Shown here one piece after another: positions 17,478-25,921 of a stretch of 64,000 nucleotides of DNA. Position numbers and translations under genes: made by a program. The notes beneath the pieces are model-generated. The model saw only the letters and a program-made list of their open reading frames with translations. It was not told the DNA's origin and did no database searches. This stretch comes from an uncultured Phascolarctobacterium sp. (GTDB lineage Bacteria > Bacillota > Negativicutes > Acidaminococcales > Acidaminococcaceae). The DNA lies in the NCBI GenBank assembly GCA_900757795.1, contig CAAEPE010000036.1, positions 7,956 through 71,955 on the forward strand, written 5' to 3'. Numbering within the stretch: position 1 is the stretch's first letter; the number at the start of each line of letters is the position of its first letter.

Positions 17478-17945
17478 ATGTTAGCAGTGGGAACTCAAGC
17501 GCCAGCTTTTACTTTGCCTGATAAGGACGGAAAAAATGTCAGCCTCAATGATTTTGCGGGCCAAAAAGTAGTTTTATATTTTTATCCTAAAGATTCTACT
17601 CCCGGCTGTACTCGTCAAGCGCAGGCTTTTCGCGATGCTTTCGCAAAATTTACGGCTGAAGGCGCTGTTGTTATTGGCATTAGCAAGGACAGTGTTAAAT
17701 CTCACCAAAATTTTGCCGCTAAGCAGGAGCTGCCGTTTATTTTACTATCCGATACGGAGCTAACCACCCTGCAGGATTATGAAGTTTGGCAAGAGAAAAA
17801 GCTTTACGGTAAAATCAGTATGGGCGTAGTGCGTTCTGTATATATTATTGACGAACAAGGCAAAATTGCTGCGGCCTGGACCAAAGTAAAACCGGAGCAA
17901 AGCGTGCAGGATGCGTTGGATTTTGTCTGCGGCTGTGATAAATAG
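17478..17945 (+). CDS. bcp: Thioredoxin-dependent peroxiredoxin, Bcp/PrxQ family
   Basis: A 155-residue thiol peroxidase that reduces hydroperoxides. The peroxidatic Cys is in DSTPGCTRQAQAFRD near residue 45. Bcp proteins with a resolving Cys have it five residues later (GCTxEACxFRD); here that position is Gln, so it is the one-Cys variant or resolves through the C-terminal CGC. The C-terminal end DFVCGCDK holds two more cysteines. ATG 17478 with AAGGAG upstream is preferred over GTG 17460. Confidence 0.93.
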   Translation: MLAVGTQAPAFTLPDKDGKNVSLNDFAGQKVVLYFYPKDSTPGCTRQAQAFRDAFAKFTAEGAVVIGISKDSVKSHQNFAAKQELPFILLSDTELTTLQDYEVWQEKKLYGKISMGVVRSVYIIDEQGKIAAAWTKVKPEQSVQDALDFVCGCDK

Positions 17946-17990
17946 ATAACCGCATGACAAAAAGTATCGTGCGGGCTTAGCTTTGGATGC

Positions 17991-18019
17991 TTGACAAAAA
18001 TTCTTATCTCCATTATAAT
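17991..18019 (+). promoter_or_regulatory. Promoter of tRNA-Thr(TGT)
   Basis: TTGACA (17991-17996), 17-base spacer, TATAAT (18014-18019), a full consensus match 14 bases before the tRNA. Confidence 0.9.
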
Positions 18020-18033
18020 ATTCTAAGTAAGAT

Positions 18034-18109
18034 GCTGGCATAGCTCAATAGGCAGAGCAGCTGATTTGTAATCAGCAGGTTGTGGGTTCGATTCCTATTG
18101 CCAGCTCCA
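18034..18109 (+). tRNA. tRNA-Thr (anticodon TGT)
   Basis: Cloverleaf with acceptor GCTGGCA/TGCCAGC, anticodon arm GCTGA-TTTGTAA-TCAGC and T-arm with GGTTCGATTCC. The 3' CCA is encoded. Confidence 0.97.
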
Positions 18110-18119
18110 ATAAAAATTT

Positions 18120-18148
18120 GCTCGGAGAGCCGTTCTCCGAGCTTTTTT
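18120..18148 (+). terminator. Terminator after tRNA-Thr
   Basis: GCTCGGAGA (18120-18128) pairs with TCTCCGAGC (18134-18142) and is followed by TTTTTT. Confidence 0.93.
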
Positions 18149-18201
18149 CTTTTTAAGAAAAAGCTTTGAGGCAATAAAATTAATTGAACTAAGATTTTGG
18201 C

Positions 18202-18230
18202 TTGACCTATAATAAGCATCAGAGTATAAT
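18202..18230 (+). promoter_or_regulatory. Promoter of the surface polysaccharide locus
   Basis: TTGACC (18202-18207), 17-base spacer, TATAAT (18225-18230). The 5' leader of about 75 bases before the first gene shows no JUMPstart-like element. Confidence 0.75.
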
Positions 18231-18313
18231 AAAAGCAGATATATTTAATATATACATAGCTGAGTGTTAGATAAAATAGGCTTAAACATTTTGAGAGATT
18301 GGAGCATATTAAT

Positions 18314-19723
18314 TTGAAGCGCTATTATAAAATTTTTACAATAATATTTTTCATAGCGTTAGATTATTTGTCTTTAATATCTGCGGAACAATGTGCCTTT
18401 TTTATGCGTAACACTTTTTTTCATTCCAGCCGTTTACATATTTCTTGGCTGAATTTTTGGGTTGTTTTCCCGTGCCTTTATATTTTTTTTATAAATTTAG
18501 GGCAGCTGTATAATCGGCGCAGACCTTTTTATAAGGAAGTGGAGCAACTTTTTCAGGCTGTTTTTTATGGAACGGCAGCAGTTATTTTTGTGCTTTATGT
18601 AGCGCGCATTGCTGCTCATACCAGCCGCTTTTTTGTAGGAGCTTTTGGAATATTGGCATTTGTGCTTTTAGTGTTGCAAAGATATTTTATCAAAAATTAT
18701 TTGCAGTACCGTCAGCTATTACAAATTCCCGTTATTATTATCGGCGCAGGTAAAACGGCAGAGCTTTTAGTTAAATCATTGCAGAATGACCCGGGCATGG
18801 GTTATAAAATCGTAGGTTTTTTAGAAGATAACAAGGTAGAAAAAGGCTTTTTAGAAAAGTATCCTGTTTTAGGCGGTTTTGCAGATGCTGAAAATGTGAT
18901 TAAAAAAACCAAAGTTAAAAATGTTTTTATTGCTGCTCCGGGATTGAATGATTATGCTTTGGGTATGTTGATATATCGCATTCAGCCATTAGTAGAAAAT
19001 ATTGAAGTTATAACAAATTTAGTTGGTGTACCAACAGGCAGCGCAGAGGTAGAAAGTATCTTTAATGAAAAGCTTTTGATTCTGCGTTTAAAAAATAATT
19101 TAGCCAGACCGTTAAACCGGTATCTAAAGGCAGCACTTGATTACTTGCTAACTATTGTAGGTACAATTTTGATTTTACCATTATTGTTGTTTATTGCCGT
19201 ATGGATTTATCTTGATGCGCCGGGGCCGGTAATTTTTAGGCATATGCGTGTCGGTAAAGATGGAAAACTGTTTCCCTGTTATAAATTCAGAAGTATGTAT
19301 ATAAACTCTCAAGAAAAATTAAACGAAATACTGGCTGAAAACTCAGCGATGCGTCAAGAGTGGGAACGCGATTTTAAATTAAAGAACGACCCGCGCATTA
19401 CCAAAAGCGGTGCGTTTTTGCGTAAAACAAGTCTTGATGAGCTGCCGCAGATTTTTAATGTGCTGCGGGGTGATATGAGCCTTGTGGGACCAAGACCAGT
19501 TGTACAAGAGGAATTGGCCCGTTATGGAGAATTTGTGCAGGACTATTTGATGGTAAAGCCAGGTATTACCGGCATGTGGCAGGTGAATGGCCGCAGCGAT
19601 ACCACCTACGATGAGCGCGTACAGATGGACGTTTGGTATGTGCGTAATTGGAGCGTGTGGCTGGATGTGATGCTGCTGTGGAGAACGATTAAGGCAGTTT
19701 TTAAATGTGAAGGAGCGTATTAA
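18314..19723 (+). CDS. wbaP: Undecaprenyl-phosphate sugar phosphotransferase (WbaP-like)
   Basis: Initiates lipid-linked glycan synthesis by moving a sugar-1-phosphate, often galactose or glucose, onto undecaprenyl phosphate at the inner membrane. Four to five N-terminal membrane segments, a Rossmann-like central domain with VIIIGAGKTAELLVKSL, another membrane segment, then the catalytic sugar-transferase domain with YKFRSMY and LPQIFNVLRGDMSLVGPRPV. TTG 18314 with GGAG at 18301-18304 is my preferred start; TTG 18299 is possible. First gene of the locus and close to genomic base composition, unlike the AT-rich genes that follow. Confidence 0.9.
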   Translation: MKRYYKIFTIIFFIALDYLSLISAEQCAFFMRNTFFHSSRLHISWLNFWVVFPCLYIFFINLGQLYNRRRPFYKEVEQLFQAVFYGTAAVIFVLYVARIAAHTSRFFVGAFGILAFVLLVLQRYFIKNYLQYRQLLQIPVIIIGAGKTAELLVKSLQNDPGMGYKIVGFLEDNKVEKGFLEKYPVLGGFADAENVIKKTKVKNVFIAAPGLNDYALGMLIYRIQPLVENIEVITNLVGVPTGSAEVESIFNEKLLILRLKNNLARPLNRYLKAALDYLLTIVGTILILPLLLFIAVWIYLDAPGPVIFRHMRVGKDGKLFPCYKFRSMYINSQEKLNEILAENSAMRQEWERDFKLKNDPRITKSGAFLRKTSLDELPQIFNVLRGDMSLVGPRPVVQEELARYGEFVQDYLMVKPGITGMWQVNGRSDTTYDERVQMDVWYVRNWSVWLDVMLLWRTIKAVFKCEGAY

Positions 19724-19726
19724 GAG

Positions 19727-20551
19727 ATGAAGTTTTCGGTTTTACTTTCCGTATATAAAAATGAAAAACCGGAATATCTTCAAGTTGCTTTAATGAGCAT
19801 TGTTAATCAAACTCTTTTGCCTGATGAGATAGTTATAGTTGAGGATGGTATATTAACACCTGGGCTTGATGTAGTTATTCAAAACTTTAAGGATAAATAT
19901 AAAAATATAGTAAAGCTTGTGCCTTTTAAAGAAAATAGAGGGTTAGGACTAGCATTACATGATGGAGTTTTGGCTTGCAGCTATGAATACATTGCTAGAA
20001 TGGATACCGATGATATAGCTTTGCCAAAACGTTTTGCAAAACAGCTTGCTTATCTTAAAGAACATCCGGATGAAGCTATGGTTGGCAGCTGGATAACAGA
20101 GTTTTCTAAAGATGCAGAGCATCCTGATACTATCACAAAATTGCCTTATACTTATGAAGATATTGTTGCTTATGCTAAAAAGCGTAATCCATTTCGCCAC
20201 ATGACAGTTATCTATAAAAAAAGCGCTGTCATAGACAGCGGCAATTATAGAGATTTTTTGTGGTTTGAGGATTATGACTTATGGGTAAGGATGATTCAAA
20301 AAGGGTATAAAGTTGCTAATATTTCGGAAGTGCTGGTGAACGTTAGAGCAGATGATGCAATGTTTGCAAGGCGATGCGGATGGAAGTATTGGAAACAAGA
20401 TATGCGATTTCAAAATGAACTTTACAATAGTGGATTTGTTTGTTTTGAGGAAATGTTGCTGAACTGTTGTATAAGGTTTATTACGCGGTTATTACCTAAA
20501 AAAGCTAGTCTTTTTGTTTATAAAAAATTTTTAAGAAAAATGGTGAGTTAA
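19727..20551 (+). CDS. Glycosyltransferase family 2
   Basis: A 274-residue GT-A enzyme. The N-terminal FSVLLSVYKNEKPEYLQVALMSIVNQ, the EDG of IVEDGIL, and the DxD-type ARMDTDDIALPKR near residue 90 are clear. The acceptor region ends with FEDYDLWVRMIQKGYKVANI, as in galactosyl- and rhamnosyl-transferases of O-antigen loci. Sugar specificity cannot be told. It begins 3 bases after wbaP and marks the start of the strongly AT-rich stretch. No signal or membrane segment. Confidence 0.88.
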   Translation: MKFSVLLSVYKNEKPEYLQVALMSIVNQTLLPDEIVIVEDGILTPGLDVVIQNFKDKYKNIVKLVPFKENRGLGLALHDGVLACSYEYIARMDTDDIALPKRFAKQLAYLKEHPDEAMVGSWITEFSKDAEHPDTITKLPYTYEDIVAYAKKRNPFRHMTVIYKKSAVIDSGNYRDFLWFEDYDLWVRMIQKGYKVANISEVLVNVRADDAMFARRCGWKYWKQDMRFQNELYNSGFVCFEEMLLNCCIRFITRLLPKKASLFVYKKFLRKMVS

Positions 20552-22144
20552 ATGCCTAAAATATCAGTGATTATACCAGTTTATAATGCGGAAAAGTATT
20601 TAGCACAATGTTTAGAGTCTGTAATAAATCAAACACTTAATGATATTGAAATAATTTGCGTTGATGATGGTTCGACAGACGGTTCTATATCAATTCTAGA
20701 AAAATATGCGTCTAATGATAGTAGAATTTTTATTACTTATGGAATGCATCAAGGAGCTGGAAAGGCAAGAAATATTGGCTTATATAAGGCAAAAGGTCAA
20801 TATATTTTTTTTATGGATGCAGATGATTATTGTGATAGAAGTTTATTGGAAAAAACTGTCAATCGTGCGGATTCAATGAATGCAGACATAGTAGTATTTG
20901 GCTTTTTCAAGGTTGATAATAGAACTGGGAAAAAAACTGTTAGTAATGGAATGAACTTAGGCTATCTTAATAATACATATGAGTTTTCTTATAAAGATGT
21001 ACCTAATAAAATATGTAGTTTAGTTAACCCTACACCATGGAATAAAGTATTTAAAAAAGATTTTTTGATACGTGAAAAATTAGAATATTTAACTTTATCC
21101 ACAACTAATGATATAACATTTGCAACATTGGCTGTTTTATATGCAAAAAAAATAACATATCTTCATGAATATTTATATTATTATAGAGTTGGCATAAATA
21201 GCAATATTACTAATAGAAAAAGAAAAAATTTACATAATGTTACAGTAGCAACTTTAGAAGTAGATAAATGTGCAAAAAGATTAGAATATTATAATGCTAT
21301 TAAAAATTCAATAAGAGTTTTTATAGTAAAAAACTTATTTATAGCATTAGAAAGATATGCTGGAAAAAGTGATACTGCTTATTATGTAGATTTTTCAAAG
21401 GAAGTAGATGCTGTTTTATATGGCTATGATTTATTTAGAGATATTAGGCAAGAAGATATTGACGATAAGTATTTGTATACACAAATTGTAAATTGTCAAA
21501 AAAAAGCTTTACATAGAAATGATCGTAGATATTTTACTCAAATTGTTAGTGGCATAGAGAGCATAAAACTAAAAAATATTAATGGATGTTCACCAAAGGT
21601 GATGGTGTCATTAACATCATTTCCTTTTAGAATAAGAACTGTTCATAAAGTAATAGCGTCGATTTTTTTGCAATCTCGTGTACCAGATAAGATTATTTTA
21701 TGGTTGGCAGAAAGTCAATTTCCAAATAAGGAAAAAGATTTACCAACAGAATTACTAGAATATGTTTCTTTTGGATTAGAAATAAAATGGGTGAATGATG
21801 ACTTAAAATCGCATAAAAAATATTTTTATGCGATAAAAGAATATCCTGAAAATATTATAATTACCATTGATGATGATTTAATTTATTATCCAGATATGAT
21901 AGAAAAACTTTTGAAGTCTTACATTTTATTTCCGAATGCTATTTCGACGATGAGAACTCATTTCATAAATTTTAATGGAGATAATTGTATACAACCATAT
22001 TGTAAATGGGATAAAGAATATAGTGGTATTGTAGGTAAGGCGTCTATGAGATTGTTTTCTACAACTGGTGCTGGTACGTTGTTTCCTCCAGGATGCATTG
22101 ACGCAAAACTTTTAGATAAAGAGTTAATAAAAAAATGGTGTTAA
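20552..22144 (+). CDS. Two-domain glycosyltransferase, N-terminal part (frame broken at A7 tract)
   Basis: Residues 1-330 form a GT2 domain with ISVIIPVYNAEKYLAQCLESVINQ, VDDGSTDGS and FMDADDY. From about residue 345 a second transferase-like domain begins with VMVSLTSFPFRIRTVHKVIASIFLQ and contains a DDD motif (ITIDDDLIYYP). The reading frame ends at TAA 22142-22144, just after a run of seven A. The expected family ending (ADDIWLK) is found in the -1 frame immediately afterwards. One extra A, or a -1 ribosomal shift, would give one protein of about 666 residues. The zero-frame product lacks the last ~140 residues. Confidence 0.8.
   Translation: MPKISVIIPVYNAEKYLAQCLESVINQTLNDIEIICVDDGSTDGSISILEKYASNDSRIFITYGMHQGAGKARNIGLYKAKGQYIFFMDADDYCDRSLLEKTVNRADSMNADIVVFGFFKVDNRTGKKTVSNGMNLGYLNNTYEFSYKDVPNKICSLVNPTPWNKVFKKDFLIREKLEYLTLSTTNDITFATLAVLYAKKITYLHEYLYYYRVGINSNITNRKRKNLHNVTVATLEVDKCAKRLEYYNAIKNSIRVFIVKNLFIALERYAGKSDTAYYVDFSKEVDAVLYGYDLFRDIRQEDIDDKYLYTQIVNCQKKALHRNDRRYFTQIVSGIESIKLKNINGCSPKVMVSLTSFPFRIRTVHKVIASIFLQSRVPDKIILWLAESQFPNKEKDLPTELLEYVSFGLEIKWVNDDLKSHKKYFYAIKEYPENIIITIDDDLIYYPDMIEKLLKSYILFPNAISTMRTHFINFNGDNCIQPYCKWDKEYSGIVGKASMRLFSTTGAGTLFPPGCIDAKLLDKELIKKWC
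22129..22135 (+). repeat. A7 homopolymer at the glycosyltransferase frame break
   Basis: Zero-frame codons read ATA AAA AAA TGG, so the run forms the heptamer A-AAA-AAA in the phase required for -1 slippage. A shift of -1 enters the frame that encodes the missing C-terminus. Confidence 0.85.
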
Positions 22145-22551
22145 ATGCAGACGATATTTGGCTTAAAGTATTAGAAGTATTGCTGAATATACCTGTGGTA
22201 TTAGTAGAAAAAAATAGGGAATTACAGTATATAGACGGAACTCAAGAAGTAGCTTTACAATATGATAATGTATTTAATAATCAGAATGATATGCAATTGA
22301 AAAAAATATTAGATTGGGCACAAAGTAAGTATGGGTTAAAAGAAGGATGGTTTGTAAAAGCTGTAAATGATACATTACCATGTTATTTTGATATTGATAG
22401 TAGTACTGTTTATAAAAAATCTGATAATTATCAAGTGAAAAAGAGTGCAAAAAATATAATTATAGGGGGAATTGCTTGTTATCAAGAACATGGATTGAAG
22501 TATACATTAAAAAGAATAATACATAAATTAAAAAATAGGTTAATGAAGTAA
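22135..22551 (+). CDS. C-terminal part of the two-domain glycosyltransferase
   Basis: A 138-residue frame opening with MVLNADDIWLKVLEVLLN, which matches the usual C-terminal motif of the transferase domain encoded just upstream, so it is not an independent gene in origin. Its ATG overlaps the upstream stop region (ATGGTGTTAA), so termination-reinitiation could still make it as a separate polypeptide; no ribosome site is visible. The rest is Lys-rich and ends shortly before the next glycosyltransferase gene. Confidence 0.65.
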   Translation: MVLNADDIWLKVLEVLLNIPVVLVEKNRELQYIDGTQEVALQYDNVFNNQNDMQLKKILDWAQSKYGLKEGWFVKAVNDTLPCYFDIDSSTVYKKSDNYQVKKSAKNIIIGGIACYQEHGLKYTLKRIIHKLKNRLMK

Positions 22552-22557
22552 TGTATC

Positions 22558-23613
22558 ATGTATAAAATGAAAAATATTTCAATAATCATCCCGGTTTATA
22601 ATGCTGATGATTATTTACTTCGGTGTTTAAGCAGTTTGCAAAAGCAAACCTATAAAAATCTAGAAATTATTTGCGTTAATGATGGTTCTACAGATAATTC
22701 ATTAGATATATTGCGTGCTTTGGCCAAGAAAGATGTGCGTATAAAAGTTATCGAACAAAATAATCAAGGTGCAGGTGTAGCGAGAAATGCTGGTTTAAAA
22801 TATGCGAATGGTAAATACGTAATTTTTTTGGACGCTGATGACTATTTTGATGCTTCTCTCATAGAAAAAATGCTTTGCTGTGCTGAAGTAAATGATGCAG
22901 ATATTTGTATTTGTAAAGCGTGGGCTGTAAACGCAAATGGTAAATTAGCTGAATTAAATTTTAACGATAGACTTTTTGAAAAGTATGATAACTATAGTTT
23001 TTCACCATATGAAGTAAAAAAAGATATTTTAAATAGCTTTTTAGTTGAACCATGGAATAAATTGTATCGCAGAGAATTTTTGCTTCATAATGGCTTGAAG
23101 TTTCAACGATTAAAGAAGACTAATGATTTGTTTTTTACGTCTCTGTCATTATTGAAGGCTAAAAAAATATCTTTAGTCAATGAAAAGCTAATTTTCTATA
23201 GATTAGATAATAGAAAAAAGCTAATAAACGTATATGAAGATAAATTACTGGACCATTATAAGGCATTGCTAAAAACAAAAAAAGCTATATGTGCAGAAGA
23301 TAAAAATAATTGCTTTTTAGATTCATTTTACAGCTTGGCATTAAAAGTAATACTTTATAATTTGACATTAAATTTATCGGAAAGATGTAGAAAAAAATTA
23401 TTTCAGTTCTATATCAATGAAGGACTAGAAGAATTAGGTTTGTTGCATCCCGAAGTAATCAATAGATTAAGTAGGCTAGAAAAAACACAAATAGGCTTGT
23501 TAAAAGCTAACGCGCCGTATATTTTGCAATATTTATTGTATAAGCTGGCAAAAACTCTTGAATATCAAGAGAAAAACGGTTTATCTGCAACATTATCGAA
23601 AATAATTCATTAA
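22558..23613 (+). CDS. Glycosyltransferase family 2
   Basis: A 351-residue GT2 enzyme with ISIIIPVYNADDYLLRCLSSLQKQ, VNDGSTDNS and the metal-binding FLDADDYFDASLI near residue 95. The pattern LVEPWNKLYRREFL downstream is common in glycosyltransferases that extend lipid-linked glycans. It resembles the N-terminal domain of the preceding gene, suggesting an old duplication. AT-rich. Sugar donor and acceptor unknown. Confidence 0.88.
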   Translation: MYKMKNISIIIPVYNADDYLLRCLSSLQKQTYKNLEIICVNDGSTDNSLDILRALAKKDVRIKVIEQNNQGAGVARNAGLKYANGKYVIFLDADDYFDASLIEKMLCCAEVNDADICICKAWAVNANGKLAELNFNDRLFEKYDNYSFSPYEVKKDILNSFLVEPWNKLYRREFLLHNGLKFQRLKKTNDLFFTSLSLLKAKKISLVNEKLIFYRLDNRKKLINVYEDKLLDHYKALLKTKKAICAEDKNNCFLDSFYSLALKVILYNLTLNLSERCRKKLFQFYINEGLEELGLLHPEVINRLSRLEKTQIGLLKANAPYILQYLLYKLAKTLEYQEKNGLSATLSKIIH

Positions 23614-23634
23614 AAATTTAGGAGGAAACATAAC

Positions 23635-24837
23635 ATGAAGATAGCAGTAGCGGGAACAGGATATGTAGGACTTAGTTTAAGTGTTTTATTGGCTCAACAT
23701 AATCAGGTTGTAGCCGTGGATATTGTTAAAGAGAAGGTTGGTCTTATCAATAATAAAAAATCTCCAATTGTCGATAAAGAGATAGAAGAATACTTGAGTA
23801 ACCATAAGCTTGATTTAGAGGCTACTACTGACGCTGAATATGCATATAAAGATGCGGAATTTGTGGTAATTGCAACACCCACAAATTATGATCCTAAAAA
23901 GAATTATTTTGATACTTCGTCCGTAGAAAGTGTCATTAAGTTGGTTAGCAGTATCAACTCCAAAGCTATTATGGTTATTAAATCTACCGTACCAGTTGGA
24001 TATACTAAAGAAATTAGGGAAAAATTGGGCGTTAATAATCTTATTTTTAGTCCGGAATTTTTAAGGGAGGGGAAAGCGCTTTACGATAATTTATATCCCA
24101 GTAGGATTATCGTAGGCAGTTCAGAGGATAGCGAATTAAAAGCTAAAGCCAAACAATTTGCAGAGCTGCTCAAAGAAGGTGCAATAAAAGAAGATATTCC
24201 AGTTTTACTTACCGGACTAACAGAGGCAGAAGCAATTAAGCTGTTTGCTAATACCTATTTGGCATTACGTGTAAGCTATTTTAATGAATTAGATACATAC
24301 GCAGAGCTGCGTAATTTAGATACAGCTGCAATTATTCAAGGTATTGGATATGATCCGCGTATAGGTAATTATTATAATAATCCTTCTTTTGGGTATGGTG
24401 GTTACTGCTTGCCTAAAGATACCAAGCAGCTCTTGGCAAATTATAAGGATGTACCGGAAAATTTGATTGCGGCTATTGTAGAAGCAAACAGAACAAGAAA
24501 AAGTTTTATCGCTAACAGAATTTTAGAGAAAGCAAGTAATAGTAAAGAAGAAAATATTACTGTTGGTGTTTACAGGCTTACGATGAAATCTAATAGTGAT
24601 AATTTCCGTCAGAGCAGCATCCAAGGTGTTATGAAAAGATTGCGTGCTAATGGAGCAAATATAATTATTTATGAACCTACATTGGCAGACGGTGAGTTAT
24701 TTTTTGGTAATAAAGTAGTCAATAATATAGATACATTTAAAAAGCAGAGTGCTGTAATTATAGCTAATCGTTATGATGAACTGCTGGATGATGTGAAAGA
24801 AAAGGTTTATACAAGAGACTTTTTCAAACGTGACTAA
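23635..24837 (+). CDS. ugd: UDP-glucose 6-dehydrogenase
   Basis: Oxidises UDP-glucose to UDP-glucuronate with two NAD+. The 400-residue protein has the N-terminal Rossmann MKIAVAGTGYVGLSLS, the central TVPVGYT and SPEFLREG segments, the catalytic Cys in FGYGGYCLPKDTKQ near residue 258, and the C-terminal UDP-binding domain. It suggests that glucuronate, or a sugar made from it, is part of the glycan. GGAGG lies upstream of the ATG. Its stop overlaps the next gene by 8 bases. Confidence 0.94.
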   Translation: MKIAVAGTGYVGLSLSVLLAQHNQVVAVDIVKEKVGLINNKKSPIVDKEIEEYLSNHKLDLEATTDAEYAYKDAEFVVIATPTNYDPKKNYFDTSSVESVIKLVSSINSKAIMVIKSTVPVGYTKEIREKLGVNNLIFSPEFLREGKALYDNLYPSRIIVGSSEDSELKAKAKQFAELLKEGAIKEDIPVLLTGLTEAEAIKLFANTYLALRVSYFNELDTYAELRNLDTAAIIQGIGYDPRIGNYYNNPSFGYGGYCLPKDTKQLLANYKDVPENLIAAIVEANRTRKSFIANRILEKASNSKEENITVGVYRLTMKSNSDNFRQSSIQGVMKRLRANGANIIIYEPTLADGELFFGNKVVNNIDTFKKQSAVIIANRYDELLDDVKEKVYTRDFFKRD

Positions 24838-25918
24838 CACTGTGGAAAGAAAAATGGAAAAATATCATAATATAGAATTTTTGAGATTTGTATTTTCTGT
24901 TATCATAGTCTATTTTCATATATTGCATGGAAATATTATGAAATATATAGGAAGCAATTATGATTACAAGACTCTGCAAATTTTATCTGATAATGCTGGC
25001 TGGATAGTAGAATGCTTTTTTATTATAAGTGGATATTTTTTATATAAAAATATAACTGTAGAAAACAACAAAAAACCTATTATGAGTTTTGTATTAAAAA
25101 AAATATTTAGGTTAGGGCCTGTGTTGTGGTTTTCTATAATTATTAGTGCTGTCTTTTTCAGGCAATCATATTTTGTAGCCATTTTTAATAGTGTGTTTTT
25201 ACAATGTATTGGCTTGTCACTGGATTATAAGGGCATAAATTGGTATATATCACCGTTGTTTTGGGCATTATGTTTCTATTATTGTTTGTTTAAGACAATT
25301 GAGCATAAAACAGCAAGAATAATTGGGGGGGTAATAGTATATTTTTGCTATCTAGTAAATATTGAATATTGCCATGGTGGTTTCGGACGTGGAACGGTAT
25401 ATGGAGTTATAAATTTAGGCTTGGCTAGAGCAATTGCAGGCATCGGATTAGGATGCTTAATATGTAGTTCTATGGAAAGTTTAAAGCAGTTTAGCTGTTC
25501 TATAAATCAGAAAATAAAATATATTTTAATAAGCATAATGGAATTAACGTCTAGTGTGTTTTTAATTAGATTCTTTTTGTTAGGACTAAATTATAGAAAT
25601 AAATTTATAGTTGTTATTGCTTTTGCTATTCTTTTTGTATGCTTTATTGTAAAAAAAGGATTTTTTTCCAAATTTTTAAATCAACCGATATTTTCTGCTT
25701 TGGGTCGTTATGCATATTCAATATATGTAATGCAGCAAATTTGTTTTTGGATATTACAGAAAACATTATGGAAAACAGTAATAATAAAAAGTACGATTGT
25801 ATGCTTGTGCCTATCATTGTTGTTTTCAGTAATTGTTGGTATCATCGTATACTATTTTGTTGAAAAACCAACCTATCAGTGGTACTTACGTCATATAAAA
25901 TATAATGAAAATATTTAG
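24830..25918 (+). CDS. Acyltransferase 3 family membrane protein
   Basis: A 362-residue integral membrane acyltransferase, probably O-acetylating a sugar of the polysaccharide. The family start NIEFLRFVFSVIIVYFHI (with a His in the first helix), FFIISGYFLYK, and about ten hydrophobic segments are visible. The end has FVEKPTYQWYL, which is typical. The reading frame contains a seven-G tract at 25325-25331, in frame here, so the gene is currently ON. It starts within the end of ugd. Confidence 0.88.
   Translation: MTNTVERKMEKYHNIEFLRFVFSVIIVYFHILHGNIMKYIGSNYDYKTLQILSDNAGWIVECFFIISGYFLYKNITVENNKKPIMSFVLKKIFRLGPVLWFSIIISAVFFRQSYFVAIFNSVFLQCIGLSLDYKGINWYISPLFWALCFYYCLFKTIEHKTARIIGGVIVYFCYLVNIEYCHGGFGRGTVYGVINLGLARAIAGIGLGCLICSSMESLKQFSCSINQKIKYILISIMELTSSVFLIRFFLLGLNYRNKFIVVIAFAILFVCFIVKKGFFSKFLNQPIFSALGRYAYSIYVMQQICFWILQKTLWKTVIIKSTIVCLCLSLLFSVIVGIIVYYFVEKPTYQWYLRHIKYNENI
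25325..25331 (+). repeat. G7 homopolymer inside the acyltransferase gene
   Basis: Codons ATT GGG GGG GTA make a run of seven G in an otherwise AT-rich gene. Loss or gain of one G would truncate the protein near residue 170. Confidence 0.85.
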
Positions 25919-25921
25919 TGG

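Noticed and set aside
17952..17976. CCGCATGA/TCGTGCGG hairpin after bcp as a terminator
   Set aside because: No T run follows, so it is at best a weak structure; not listed as a terminator.
18231..18313. JUMPstart/ops-type element before the polysaccharide locus
   Set aside because: No GGCGGTAGC-like core is visible in the leader.
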